Positions 11,140 through 20,829 of a DNA stretch of 64,000 bases are shown piece by piece; position 1 is the stretch's first letter, and every line of letters begins with the position of its first letter. This DNA is from Sympetrum striolatum (Eukaryota; Arthropoda; Insecta; Odonata; Libellulidae). The DNA is taken from NCBI GenBank assembly GCA_947579665.1, contig CANPUZ010000061.1:1178001-1242000 (forward strand). The letters are read 5' to 3'. The notes beneath the pieces are model-generated. The model was given only the letters and a program-made list of their open reading frames with translations, did not search any database and had not been told where the DNA came from. Made by a program: the position numbers and the translations under genes.

Positions 11140-12640
11140 GGGAATAAAAACACCAGGCTTAAATTTTTTCACCAGACAGGAAAAAATTTATTCTTTTTCC
11201 GACAATATAAAAAAACTTTTCATATATATATATATTATATATATAGTGGGGCACAGCATTGATTTACACATTCACATTCGGAGACAAGTCTCGCCTCCTT
11301 AAACACATGTACACAGTCTCACAAATTGTTTTTATCACCAAAAAGACTGGTTTTTTCTGAAAACATATCCACACACTCACGGACCTGATAATCGGCCCGT
11401 TTTCTTAAAAAAGGACAACAGTAATACCATAGAAAACACATAAGTCAGGAACATGTCCCATGCACTCTGTTTTGCTTTTGCGCGGAACGAACGGGCGGGA
11501 GAAATCACCCATTTGCGCCCAAAAAAGCGCACGAGATGTTGACCCTTTCCCGTCCGCTCCAGCGCGTTTCACTCACTCACGACGATACATTTTTTTTGTT
11601 TTGTTACACGATTAGAATCCTCTCTCTCCGACTGCGTTTCCAATCGGAGATCGATTTCCATTTTTTCTGTTTTTCGATACTGTTTTTTTATCTCCTCGTT
11701 GTTGTAGTACTAAGAATAAGCCTAGAAAGATACACAGTTGGTACGCACCCATGCGTGTATTTATGTATACACTCACGTTCCGACACACCCTCTTTTGAAA
11801 TGCAGCATGAAGTTTTGAAATTGCTAAAATTGTCCACTACTGACCCTGCGTGGGTTTCTAATCGGGGATTTTACAAACGAATCGGCCCTTAAAGACGTCA
11901 TAAACGCATCCACATGTTGTCGTAAACGCATCCCAAAGGATAATTTTGATTTGGACGGGGAACGGATCGAATAGATTCCGATACCACCAATCCACCACCT
12001 ATTTGCCACCAAGTTGAAATCATCAGCTCAATTGAAGAAGCCTCAACTTGGTGAAACTCCGTAATCCGACACATATTAACAGATTTCCATCTTTTATTTA
12101 ATACGCTCTCAATTTAATTCATCAAAAATTTACAGGGCACGTCAATCGTTAGCAAAACTCCGACCTGAAACCCAATCGCGCGGTTTAAATTTTAAATACC
12201 CCTCCTCCTCGTCCGAAAAAGAAAGACACGCCTCCTCTTGCTAAAAATCCCTACTTTTCCCTTAAAAATCGTTACACGCACACATTTTGCACGACACCGA
12301 GATTTGAAATTCCAGCTTGGAGAATTCCCGCTACGTGGAACACACGAGACTACGACGAGAAAAAAACCTGACGTAAAAAACTGTGGGAAAATATCTCTCA
12401 TCTCTTCTGATTATGTTTTCATATTTATATATATATATATATATGTGTATTTCGCATTCAAAAAGACTCTCTCTCTTATTTTCAAAATCCTGGACGATTT
12501 CCCTTTTTTTATAGACTGTTTTGGCTGGTTGGCGGAAGAAACAAAAGAAGACAAACTTAAAAAACACGAACAACGGAATAAATTAATGGATTGGCTTTGC
12601 CGATTAATAGCTTTAAATAAATAAAAAACAAAGATACCTT
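11140..12640. other. Unassigned sequence with AT microsatellites
   Basis: Contains (AT)n runs at about 11,223-11,246 and 12,425-12,444, and a 10-bp inverted repeat ACCAAGTTGA (12,008-12,017 with 12,043-12,052). Open frames of 118 and 128 codons (11,536-11,892 and 12,238-12,624, plus) have no recognisable domain. The Penelope-like remnant starts just after, so part of this stretch may be its eroded upstream region. Confidence 0.35.
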
Positions 12641-12649
12641 CAACCATAC

Positions 12650-13110
12650 ACGAAAAAGTGGCATTTACAAATTACATGATTGTGGGGCGATTTACTGAGG
12701 TTCGGACATCCTGTAATTTACAAATAAGAACCAAAGAACACTTTAAAATCATTCCGTAACAATACACAGGCATCACATTTTGCAAAACATCTTTTAGATA
12801 ACAATCACACCTCTGATTTCTCCTCTACTCTATTACATTGTGAACACAAAGGACGCAAACTAAATTATCTCGAACAAATAGAAATAATAGACCACTTAAA
12901 AAACAGTTACACACTCAGCAACATCCATCTTTCCCCTAATTGTTCTCACCTGCTGTCCATTGTTAACCTGCTTCCCCTTCCTCCTCCCCCTAACACCGCT
13001 AATAGCTAATCTGATTGGTCCCTTGGTTTTGTACCTTTTGTATATATTTGTGTACTGCTGAATAACTCTGATGCTTGATAATGGACTAACGTCCGAAACC
13101 AGTCGCAATT
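12650..13110 (+). pseudogene. Penelope-like element, C-terminal GIY-YIG endonuclease remnant
   Basis: Translation in shifting frames recovers the end of a Penelope-like protein. SGIYKLHDCGAIY (the GIY motif, codon at 12,660) is followed by an in-frame stop, then TSCNLQIRTKEHF in a second frame. Next come NTQASHFAKHLLDNNHTSDF and HCEHKGRKLNYLEQIEI, the tail that follows the endonuclease fold, ending NLLPLPPPPNTANS and a stop at about 12,997-13,010. In this family the domain nicks target DNA for a reverse transcriptase encoded upstream. That transcriptase is not seen here, and the stop and frameshifts mean the copy is dead. A hammerhead-like motif lies just downstream, as expected for Penelope terminal repeats. 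A reverse transcriptase of the same class sits on the other strand at 19.35-20.33 kb, but it is a separate copy. Confidence 0.75.
13076..13101 (+). ncRNA. Degenerate hammerhead-ribozyme-like motif of the Penelope element
   Basis: The sequence reads TTGATAA, T, then GGAC-TAAC-GTCC (stem II with tetraloop), then GAAA-CC. This is the order of the hammerhead core (CUGANGA, stem II, GAAA). Two core bases differ: C3 is T and G8 is A, and the G8 change should abolish cleavage. Penelope-like terminal repeats are known to carry minimal hammerheads, and the position just after the endonuclease end fits. Confidence 0.55.
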
Positions 13111-13204
13111 ATAAAAACTTTTAAACAGTGGAATATTGCTAAGTTATTCTCACCCATTTACTAAAATCTGATAGTTTCTGATTAAGATTTGGATGACCTA
13201 AGTT

Positions 13205-13782
13205 AAGAAGACCACTGTTTATTCGACAAAGGATTATGCCAGTATATTCCGGTTTTATTTTTGAATCACTCCTCTATGCAAAAAACAATTTTCATAAGTT
13301 TAACCTGCGTTCCAGTTTTCACTCACACAATACTCGTCACTCTGAACTTATTGATATTCCTCAACATCGACTGAAGAAGACTGAAAATAGCCTAAACTAC
13401 TCCATTGAATTCTTTAATAAGCTACCCTCAAGAGTGAGAGATACACCTTTCGAAAACTTTCAGAATGTCATTCATGACTGGATTTTACTAAATCCATTCT
13501 ACTCCATTGACGAATTTTTAAATATGAATATCAACATAGTTTAATTCTGTAGCCAATGTAACTAATATTATGTTCTCTCTAATTTATTATGCTGAATAAT
13601 TTTGTTCTTTGAATTAATATGTCCATTGGTGTGATCTTTGTATGTTTTAAAATGTTTCATTGCTTTGTCACTCCAATTTTGTTTTAGATATCTGCTGTAT
13701 AACACCTTATCTGTTAATTCATATGTTTGACTATGCCTATACCTATTTGGTCTTTGGTAAAATAAATATTATTATTATTATT
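13205..13782 (+). pseudogene. LINE retrotransposon, C-terminus and 3' end
   Basis: The frame from about 13,205 to 13,544 encodes the C-terminal tail that follows the reverse transcriptase in many arthropod non-LTR elements. Landmarks are SHNTRHSELIDIPQHRLKKT, IEFFNKLPSRVRDTP and DWILLNPFYSIDEFLN. The reverse transcriptase itself is missing, so the copy is 5'-truncated. A 3' untranslated region runs to AATAAATATT and an (ATT)n tail ending near 13,782. It abuts the Penelope remnant on the left. Confidence 0.8.
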
Positions 13783-13873
13783 TGACTGAATATAAAAACG
13801 AAGATCAAAATAATTCAAAAAGTGCGTGCTCTACCTTTATAGCAAAGGGTACTTTAATTGAAATAAATACGAA

Positions 13874-15207
13874 AATCTGATGTGGCCAACACATGACTTT
13901 CTCCATATTTATTAAAAACAGAAGCCTAAGCCAGTAATATATAAGTAACTCCAAAACAATGAGTGTTACAGGAAAATATTTCATACAAAGGTTGTAGTAA
14001 AATATATTATCTATAACTTTTATATGTAATTGTACATACCTACATCGCATTCTGACAGAGATATTTAAGAAAAACTACAATTTTTGAATAAAAAGCAACA
14101 TACAGTTAGCGAGTATTCACTAATAACTCCTAAACAATTAGTGTTACGAAAAGATATTTCAAACAAAAGATGTGTTAATGCACATTATCTATAACTTTAG
14201 TATGTAATTGTATAGACCTACATTGCATTCTGACAGAGATATGTAAGAAAAACTTTCATTTCTGGGTAAACAACAAATTCCGGTTAACCATTATTCAAGA
14301 ATAACTCCTAAACAATCAGTGTTACAAAAAATGTTTCAAACAAAAGTTGTAGTAAAACACATTATCCATAACTTTTGTTTGTAATTGTATATACCTACAT
14401 TGCATTCTGACAGAGATATTTAAGAAAAACTACAATTTTTGGATAAAAAGCAACATACAGTTAGTGAGTATTCACTAATAACTCCTAAACAATTAGTGTT
14501 ACGAAAAAATATTTCAAACAAAAGATGTGTTAATGCACATTATCTATAACTTTAGTATGTAATTGTATAGACCTACATTGCATTCTGACAGAGATATGTA
14601 AGAAAAACTTTCATTTCTGGGTAAACAACAAATTCCGGTTAACCATTATTCAAGAATAACTCCTAAACAATCAGTGTTACAAAAAATGTTTCAAACAAAA
14701 GTTGTTGTAAAACACATTATCCATAACTTTTGTTTGTAATTGTATATACCTACATTGCATTCTGACAGAGATATTTAAGAAAAACTACAATTTTTGGATA
14801 AAAAGCAACATACAGTTAGTGAGTATTCACTAATAACTCCTAAACAATTAGTGTTACGAAAAAATATTTCAAACAAAAGATGTGTTAATGCACATTATCT
14901 ATAACTTTAGTATGTAATTGTATAGACCTACATTGCATTCTGACAGAGATATGTAAGAAAAACTTTCATTTCTGGGTAAACAACAAATTCCGGTTAACCA
15001 TTATTCAAGAATAACTCCTAAACAATCAGTGTTACAAAAAATGTTTCAAACAAAAGTTGTTGTAAAACACATTATCCATAACTTTTGTTTGTAATTGTAT
15101 ATACCTACATTGCATTCTGACAGAGATATTTAAGAAAAACTACAATTTTTGGATAAAAAGCAACATACAGTTAGTGAGTATTCACTAATAACTCCTAAAC
15201 AATTAGC
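13874..15207 (+). mobile_element. HINE-like dispersed element, copy 2, with expanded internal repeats
   Basis: Starts with the family border AATCTGATGTGGCCAACACATG and ACTTTCTCC. Instead of two internal units it has eight (AACTCC anchors at 13,947, 14,125, 14,303, 14,480, 14,658, 14,835, 15,013 and 15,190). The element breaks off at 15,207 inside a unit, so the 3' hairpin end is lost. The class assignment is inferred from border, hairpin and internal-repeat architecture. Confidence 0.65.
14125..15207 (+). repeat. 355-bp dimeric tandem array (177/178-bp monomers)
   Basis: Alternating spacings of 178 and 177 bp give a 355-bp two-monomer unit, repeated three times almost identically. One monomer carries acaattagtgttacg and aagatgtgttaatgcac; the other carries acaatcagtgttac and aaagttgt(a/t)gtaaaac. 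The near identity shows recent expansion. Confidence 0.9.
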
Positions 15208-15442
15208 AATTTATATTTACAATAATGTATGGAATGTATATTATCTAAATGATTTTAGCATTATATCAAAAAACATAGAATACAATTTATAAATTATGAA
15301 AAATTAGAATGTTCTTCAGAATAATTTAATATACATATTAAAATTTAAATTAACATTAGTAAAAAGTAATGCTTTTACACCTGCTTCCACTCTTCATCAA
15401 TGTTTTCCGTTAAGTAAGTAAACGATTGCGATCTATCAGCAG

Positions 15443-15597
15443 GTGTATCAAGTCGCAAAAGGTTCCTTTCAAAAGCCAAACTGAAAAGGCATATGGCAAT
15501 GCATCTCAAGGAGAAGCCGTATTATTCTTGTGGTATTTGTAAATTCAAAAGAGAAAGTAATAGAAATCGTCATCAACTAAAGCACGGAGAAGGAAAG
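15443..15597 (+). CDS. Putative internal exon encoding a degenerate C2H2 zinc-finger pair
   Basis: The exon is bounded by an acceptor (tctatcagcag|GT) and a donor (GGAAAG|GTAAAT). It reads RKRFLSKAKLKRHMAMHLKE, then KPYYSCGICKFKRESNRNRH and QLKHGEGK. The HMAMH-LKEKPY linker and the CGIC...HQLKH block are the style of C2H2 fingers that bind DNA. If the preceding exon ends in T, the first codon becomes the missing first Cys. The second Cys of finger 1 is Ser (AGT), and finger 2 has only 10 residues between its Cys and His pairs instead of 12. It may therefore be an eroding or divergent copy. The donor leaves phase 0. An upstream exon is required and was not found. Confidence 0.5.
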
Positions 15598-15778
15598 GTA
15601 AATATTTCAACATTATTTATTTATTTATTATAATTTCTGCTGCAGTTGCCGCACCTAATCAAAAAGGTAAAGAAGGTTTGTATTTTTTTATAGCAAAATG
15701 TGATTGATTTGTTGTTTTTAAAGTGATTTCACTCAATATACTACCTTTCTGTAATAAATGTTTCATCTTTGCTTCTGT

Positions 15779-16547
15779 TTTTACTTCCTCCATATACGTA
15801 TTATTGAGAAAGTATTGTTTTCATGAAAAAAATCGACTTAGAGACTTCAAATGAAATACATGTTTTGGGGTCCCTAGAACACGTTTTGACCATTTTCGGA
15901 ATGATGTATGCGTGTTTGTGTATGTGATTGTGGGTGCTCTAACATGAAAACTATTAGTTGTATCAAAACCAAACTTCACATATAGCACTGTTTAGGGTGC
16001 TGTCAGAGTTGATTAGTTTTTGGAGTAAATCGGTTTACCGGAAGTCGAGCTTTATTCTTCGAAGCAAATATCCGTTTTTGCAAAATATCTCCATATATAT
16101 GATATTTATGTATATTCTATTACTTATAAAAGTTTTAGAAACTGCACTTTACAATAACTTTTGGGTGAAATATATTTTTGTATCACTGATTGTTTAGGAG
16201 TTATTTCTGAAATAATGATAAACCAGGAGTAGCCTTTTATGTACTTTGTGGCCGCTCTAACATGAAAACTATTTGTCGTATCAACACCAAATTTCATATA
16301 TAGCTCTTTGGTTGGTGTCGTTAGAGTTGATTAGTTTTTGGAGTAAATTGGTTGACCGGAAGTTGAGGTTTATTTTTCAAAGCTCGTTTCCGTTTTTACC
16401 AAATTTCAATCTGATATTTATGTATATACAGTTATCTACGAAAATCACAAAAAATATACTTGTATATATATTCTAAGTTTAGATTGAATCTAGAGTTCAA
16501 AAATACGGTCGTAGTTAATTATTTAAATCTTATATATGGAGAAAGTC
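15779..16547 (-). mobile_element. HINE-like dispersed element, copy 3
   Basis: Reverse orientation: begins with the terminal hairpin (ttacttcctccatatacg...gagaaagtattg) and ends with the complement of the 5' box (tatatatggagaaagtc). It includes the gggtccctagaacacgtttt box and a short GT-rich segment. It lies inside the putative intron between the zinc-finger-like exon and the frame at 16,674, so it inserted after that gene structure existed, if the gene is real. Confidence 0.65.
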
Positions 16548-16673
16548 TTTCCACCACAAATTTAATGTTTTAACAATATGACTCCTAAATTTTAACAATA
16601 TCCTTAGCTGTATATGAGGTGAGAATGAAAAACTGCCTCATGTGGTAGAGATTTCATCCATTTCTTATTATAG

Positions 16674-16862
16674 ATCACAGAGGAACCACCTGCCACAAAA
16701 GCAGATTCACATACAGCTGATTTGGAAGCAATTCAGGATGTGAAATTTGGATTTGTTATATCCGATGTCAGAAGCATTTCACATACGCCTGCTGCCGCTG
16801 AGGAAAACACTATTGGATTGGACATATTGGACATTCAGAGCAGAAGAGGGTATCTCTTGTAA
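16674..16862 (+). CDS. Putative terminal exon, acidic C-terminal tail
   Basis: After the acceptor tttcttattatag there are 62 open codons in the phase left by the donor at 15,597, ending at TAA (16,860-16,862). The peptide starts ITEEPPATKADSHTADLEAI and contains AAAEENTIGLDILDIQS. It is rich in Asp and Glu with no known domain, like the tail of many zinc-finger transcription factors. AATAAA at 17,015-17,020 could be its polyadenylation signal. Linkage to the zinc-finger-like exon is an inference from phase and order. Confidence 0.45.
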   Translation: MTEEPPATKADSHTADLEAIQDVKFGFVISDVRSISHTPAAAEENTIGLDILDIQSRRGYLL

Positions 16863-17072
16863 TTATCTAATTGTAATTTTATTTATGCAAAGAGTAATTT
16901 TTGAGCATCTGTTTTTACTTGAACCATTTTTCAAATTTGTGTGCTTCAATTTGTGTGTGAAACTGTTCATCACTATATGAAATCTCTAAACCTTGTTATG
17001 TTATGTTTTAAAAGAATAAAAAATCAATTTTTCTCTCTTTTTCTAAACTATATTTTCTATTGCTACATTCTT

Positions 17073-17659
17073 TTAACCCTTCCTTCACATTGCGGGGTGC
17101 CAGAGGACCCCAAAATAGCTAAATTCGATAGAAAAGTTTTATTTTCGACCAAACATGTTTCTTATTCCATGTATTCGTGCATTGATGTTTCTTTTATATT
17201 ATGAAATTTAAAGAAATTTGTTTCACAGACTCATTTCAAAAATATCTTTATTTATTCGAATGGGGTACCAAAGTACCCCGCACATCCACTTTCACTTGGA
17301 TTGCTATACACAATGTCTTGTGATTGTGGCAATTCAGTCACCCTTTGGTATGGATTTTTAAATTGATTCATTATTTATTGCATTAACAGTAATTATATCA
17401 CAGTATCATCTCATTTAACGGGATGTTTTTGTGTTTGCCTGACGTCATATAATAGCCATCAACTCTAACCCAACCTCCAAAGAAAAATGAAAGATAATCT
17501 CAACAAAATAATGAATAATGTATTTCTAAACATAATTAAAGGTTGATTTAAGGAAAAACTAAAAAACAACGTAATATTTGCGAAGAAAGCGTTGGGGTAC
17601 CCGAGCACCCCACACAGCTGTTTTCGGAAGTTTTCAGGGCACAGTCAAGGAAGGGTTAA
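17073..17659. mobile_element. piggyBac-like MITE with TTAA ends
   Basis: Flanked by TTAA (17,073-17,076 and 17,656-17,659), with inverted termini CCCTTCCTT at both ends. Just inside are GGGGTnCC...nACCCC palindromic boxes: ggggtgccagaggacccc near 17,094, ggggtaccaaagtacccc near 17,261 and ggggtacccgagcacccc near 17,593. TTAA duplication and CCCTT-type ends are piggyBac hallmarks. At under 600 bp and with no transposase it is non-autonomous. Confidence 0.75.
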
Positions 17660-18089
17660 ATTAGAATCTTACTTCTCTAGCAAAGATTTTTAATTAAATT
17701 AACTGGGCATACTAAAATTAACAAGGATAAGCCAAGAAAAACGTTTTGTAAATCTTAAAAGAAAGCTATCCACAGCTTTTCTCTTATTTCTGGATTTTAA
17801 AGTTGTGGCATATTACAGCAGATTCTAAAACGCCGAAATAAGAAACCACAGCTGAACCGATTGGGTAACACAAAAACTGTATTTTCTCCAATTAATGAAT
17901 ACAGTACTTTAAAACTACATATATTACTAAATACAATCAGCCGTTTTCTTTTGATGCTGGCAAAATAAGTGAATTATATATAGGATTCCATGGACGTAGC
18001 TTAAAGCCAAATTAAATTTCATAAAATATATCTTCGTGAATAAATTGGAACTTTATGTCTATAGTATTGACTTTTGCTTTTACCTCTAG
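17660..18089. other. Unassigned AT-rich sequence
   Basis: No gene or repeat recognised between the piggyBac-like element and the acceptor-like pyrimidine tract at about 18,070-18,089. Confidence 0.4.
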
Positions 18090-18446
18090 CTACGAATGTT
18101 TTCAGAGCTATGGGCTTTATTAGTTAGCTTTTGTGGGGAAAGTGTGCAATCTTCTCTGAATGTGATTCTCCTAACACACTGTCTATACTACACACATACA
18201 CATACCCAAACACATACACACACACACACATACACACAGACATCATTGCCACTGTGTAGGCATCGGAAGACATTTTATGATGTGCCCAGACCTTTATGCC
18301 CAAAACTGTTAACGAGAACATGCCGTATGTTGGCCACCACTCTAAATGGGCTAAGCAAGTATAACATGAATAAAATACGTCCGTACATTCATATTCTGAT
18401 GCATCGTTTGGGAATGTTTGAACGAAGCTGTGGAAGGTTCCAGTAA
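18090..18446 (+). CDS. Possible terminal exon, function unknown
   Basis: A strong acceptor tract (cttttgcttttacctctag) opens a frame that stays open for 118 codons, from 18,090 to TAA at 18,444-18,446. It begins LRMFSELWALLVSFCGESVQ, passes through a (CA)n microsatellite translated as Thr-His repeats, and ends KTFYDVPRPLCPKLLTRTCR through LGMFERSCGRFQ. The non-repetitive parts have protein-like composition; the microsatellite argues against an intact functional exon. An alternative is two short exons on either side of the CA run. The phase (0) matches the donor at 15,597. No domain recognised. Confidence 0.3.
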   Translation, partial: LRMFSELWALLVSFCGESVQSSLNVILLTHCLYYTHTHTQTHTHTHTYTQTSLPLCRHRKTFYDVPRPLCPKLLTRTCRMLATTLNGLSKYNMNKIRPYIHILMHRLGMFERSCGRFQ

Positions 18447-18549
18447 GGAGGTTTTCAAAACAGATTGAACACAGTTAAGGTACGGTCGAATCTGACCGCT
18501 GTTTTATTTGGGTTTTAAAAACTAAGATTTAATGTTAGCATTTTTGCAG

Positions 18550-18699
18550 ATAGTGGAGGGTGATGTTGATGAAGAATTATTATTTAACGCTCGAGTACTT
18601 GCATCCCAAATTGTCACGTCAGTTGGGTGGAATCGACCCGACATCTTCCAAAGGGGAAAATTGTCTCCAATTGTAGTGAATAAATTTATAATTCAGTAG
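18550..18699 (+). CDS. Possible terminal exon, function unknown
   Basis: The acceptor catttttgcag is followed by 49 open codons ending in TAG. The peptide begins IVEGDVDEELLFNARVLASQ and continues IVTSVGWNRPDIFQRGKLS. Its codon composition looks protein-like against a very AT-rich background. Like the two frames upstream it starts in phase 0 and ends in a stop. Family not recognised. Confidence 0.35.
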   Translation: MVEGDVDEELLFNARVLASQIVTSVGWNRPDIFQRGKLSPIVVNKFIIQ

Positions 18700-19345
18700 T
18701 GATGATGTCATATTAATGGTTAACCTGGTTATTGAAAGGACATGCTAACTAAATAGCAAAAATATTCGGTAAAAATTGGATATCCCTGACACCGAGTATA
18801 TGGGTGATGAATTTGGAATATTGCGTATAAAAAGTAAACTGTTTAAAAATAAAGTTTAATATATTAATAAAAATTGTTAATTATATGAAATTTATATAAT
18901 ATCTCTAAAAATTAAGGTGGAAACAAGGTCAAAGATGCAATATTAAACTTAAAGGTATTTCATCAACCTGGCACTACGGCTAAAAGAAATTTGTTTAAAT
19001 AATTAAACTTCCATTTCCTGGAGAAAATGCATGAATAATTCAGAACATTCTAAAACTCAGCTTCTATGAGAAAGAAGAAGTAAATAAGCACTAATAAAAA
19101 GTTATTTTAATTTTCAAATTCACATGAGTTGATAAATTAATAAAAAATGACATAAGGTCTACCATGAGCTCCATAAGATTGAATGATTTAGCAATTCTAT
19201 CGAAAAAATGTGACCGACAAAATTACTTTGATGATGTTATTAATGATTTTACTGCGCCTAAGGTCCGAAATGTCAAATTTTTAACTTAAGTATAAGATTT
19301 TGGTTTTGAAATAAATTTTTTGCTCTTTTATATGATTCCTTTTTT
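18700..19345. other. Unassigned AT-rich sequence
   Basis: No gene recognised. It is downstream of the minus-strand Penelope reverse transcriptase, where an endonuclease domain would be expected. I could not find a GIY-YIG motif in any minus-strand frame. Confidence 0.4.
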
Positions 19346-19349
19346 CCAC

Positions 19350-20330
19350 CAGCATCATTAGATTGGGATGCAAGAGGAAAAAGTCGATCGTCGATGATGC
19401 GTCTTTCTTTCCGTTGAACCATTATAATAACCATTTGCAACAGGTATTTCTTTAATAGTTTTAAGCTCGCGAAGAAAGTTTATAGTAGATAAAGAAAATA
19501 TTAAATAATCTGTGGATAAGGCAGTGAAAAGCGGTTAGCTTATGTGAGTAGTGGTGATTGGAAGTAAAGGGGATGGCACTGTTAATATAAGTTGATTGTC
19601 TGTATAATAATATAATTATAAACATTGAATTCGAAGTTTTTATTAACTAGACGTAGGGTGAGGTCAAGAAAGTTCAAGGTGTTATTAGTTTCAATTTCAT
19701 GGGAAAATGAAATACTAGGATGGATAGAATCCAGGACAGAGACAAAGGAAGAGAGTTGTTGGTTTTTCCCGGCCATCATCATCAACGTACCGAAACCAGC
19801 ATAAAACAAATATTATCAAATGGGAATTTGAATAAAACAATTTCTCTTTTAGGGAGTCCATGAAAATGTTAGCTAAAACAGGGCAAGACCATCTTTTTGT
19901 TCATAAAAACCGCCTTGGAACTGAAAAAAAGATTTCTTTAAACACACATTCGCCAACGACAACAGGTTACTAGTAACTAATTCATCCGCATTGTTCCTTT
20001 TTAGTAACCCAACACAACAACAGACTCTACACAAGGAACTCTGGTAAATGAGATATAAACATCGAAAGAGTTTTGCAATGTTAGGAAATTTCAAGTCTTT
20101 CACTTTTACGTGCAAATTCCACTGAGTTTTTCACACAATGGCATAAAGTCTGATAAATTAGTAATTAAATGATTAAATTCAGTGTCCAGCTTATGACATG
20201 GGGAAGAAATGTTTGAAACCACTGGGAGGACAAGGATGTCTTCCTTATGTATTTTTTGGAAGTCCATAAAGGCGCGGGGGTAAAGGGTTAGATTCAGAGA
20301 GGTGAAGTTTCTCAGTCTTCAATAATCATC
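19350..20330 (-). pseudogene. Penelope-like element, reverse transcriptase remnant
   Basis: Minus-strand frames joined across indels follow the Penelope-like reverse transcriptase in order. LPPRLYGLPK then KIHKEDILVLPVVSNISSP (about 20,290-20,210) is the fingers motif. NSVEFARKSERLEIS and NVCLKKSFFQFQGGFYEQKD come next (about 20,120-19,890), then ANIFMDSLKEKLF. FRYVDDD (about 19,790) holds the catalytic aspartates. SVLDSIHPSISFSHEIETNN and LNFLDLTLRL follow, then HYSHKLTAFHCLIHRLFNI and NFLRELKTIKEIPVANGYY (about 19,540-19,420). The YVDD box survives, but at least four frameshifts and several stops kill the gene. No endonuclease domain follows. It is a separate copy from the plus-strand remnant at 12.65 kb. 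Confidence 0.85.
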
Positions 20331-20829
20331 GATTTCAACAGAGATTCTTTAATGTTGAAGTAGATATTTTTGATACCATTGCACAAGAAAAATTTGGAAA
20401 TATCTTAATGTACGAAAATGGAACCATGGAATTTCTTTCATACCATTCGGTCTACTGTATTCAGTTATCGAAGAGCTATAAACGGTAAAAAATATCATAC
20501 AATTATTTTTACAACATTTTATTTATAGAAGAAGTGATGGAAGAATAATTAGTTAGACGTTGCAGGGAGTGACGCAATTTCAAGCGAACTCTCAGCCGAG
20601 GAAAAGCTGTGAAAGATGAGGAATAATGGATAATAAGAGTAAGGGAGAGAATAATTAAAACAGAAAATATAGTTAAGAGAATATGGGACACAGATTAGTT
20701 AAATGAAGACTAGGAAGTCACGAAGCAAAACCGAAAAGGATTAGCTAGTAAAATGCAAACCAACAGCCGACGAAAAAACTTATAAATAACCATAGAAAAA
20801 GAATGGGAAAAATAGGGAAAGCAATCAAA

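Noticed and set aside
10872..11262. Frames of Trp-Val-Gly-Leu or Asn-Pro-Thr-Gln repeats
   Set aside because: They are the two strands of the (CCCAA)n array.
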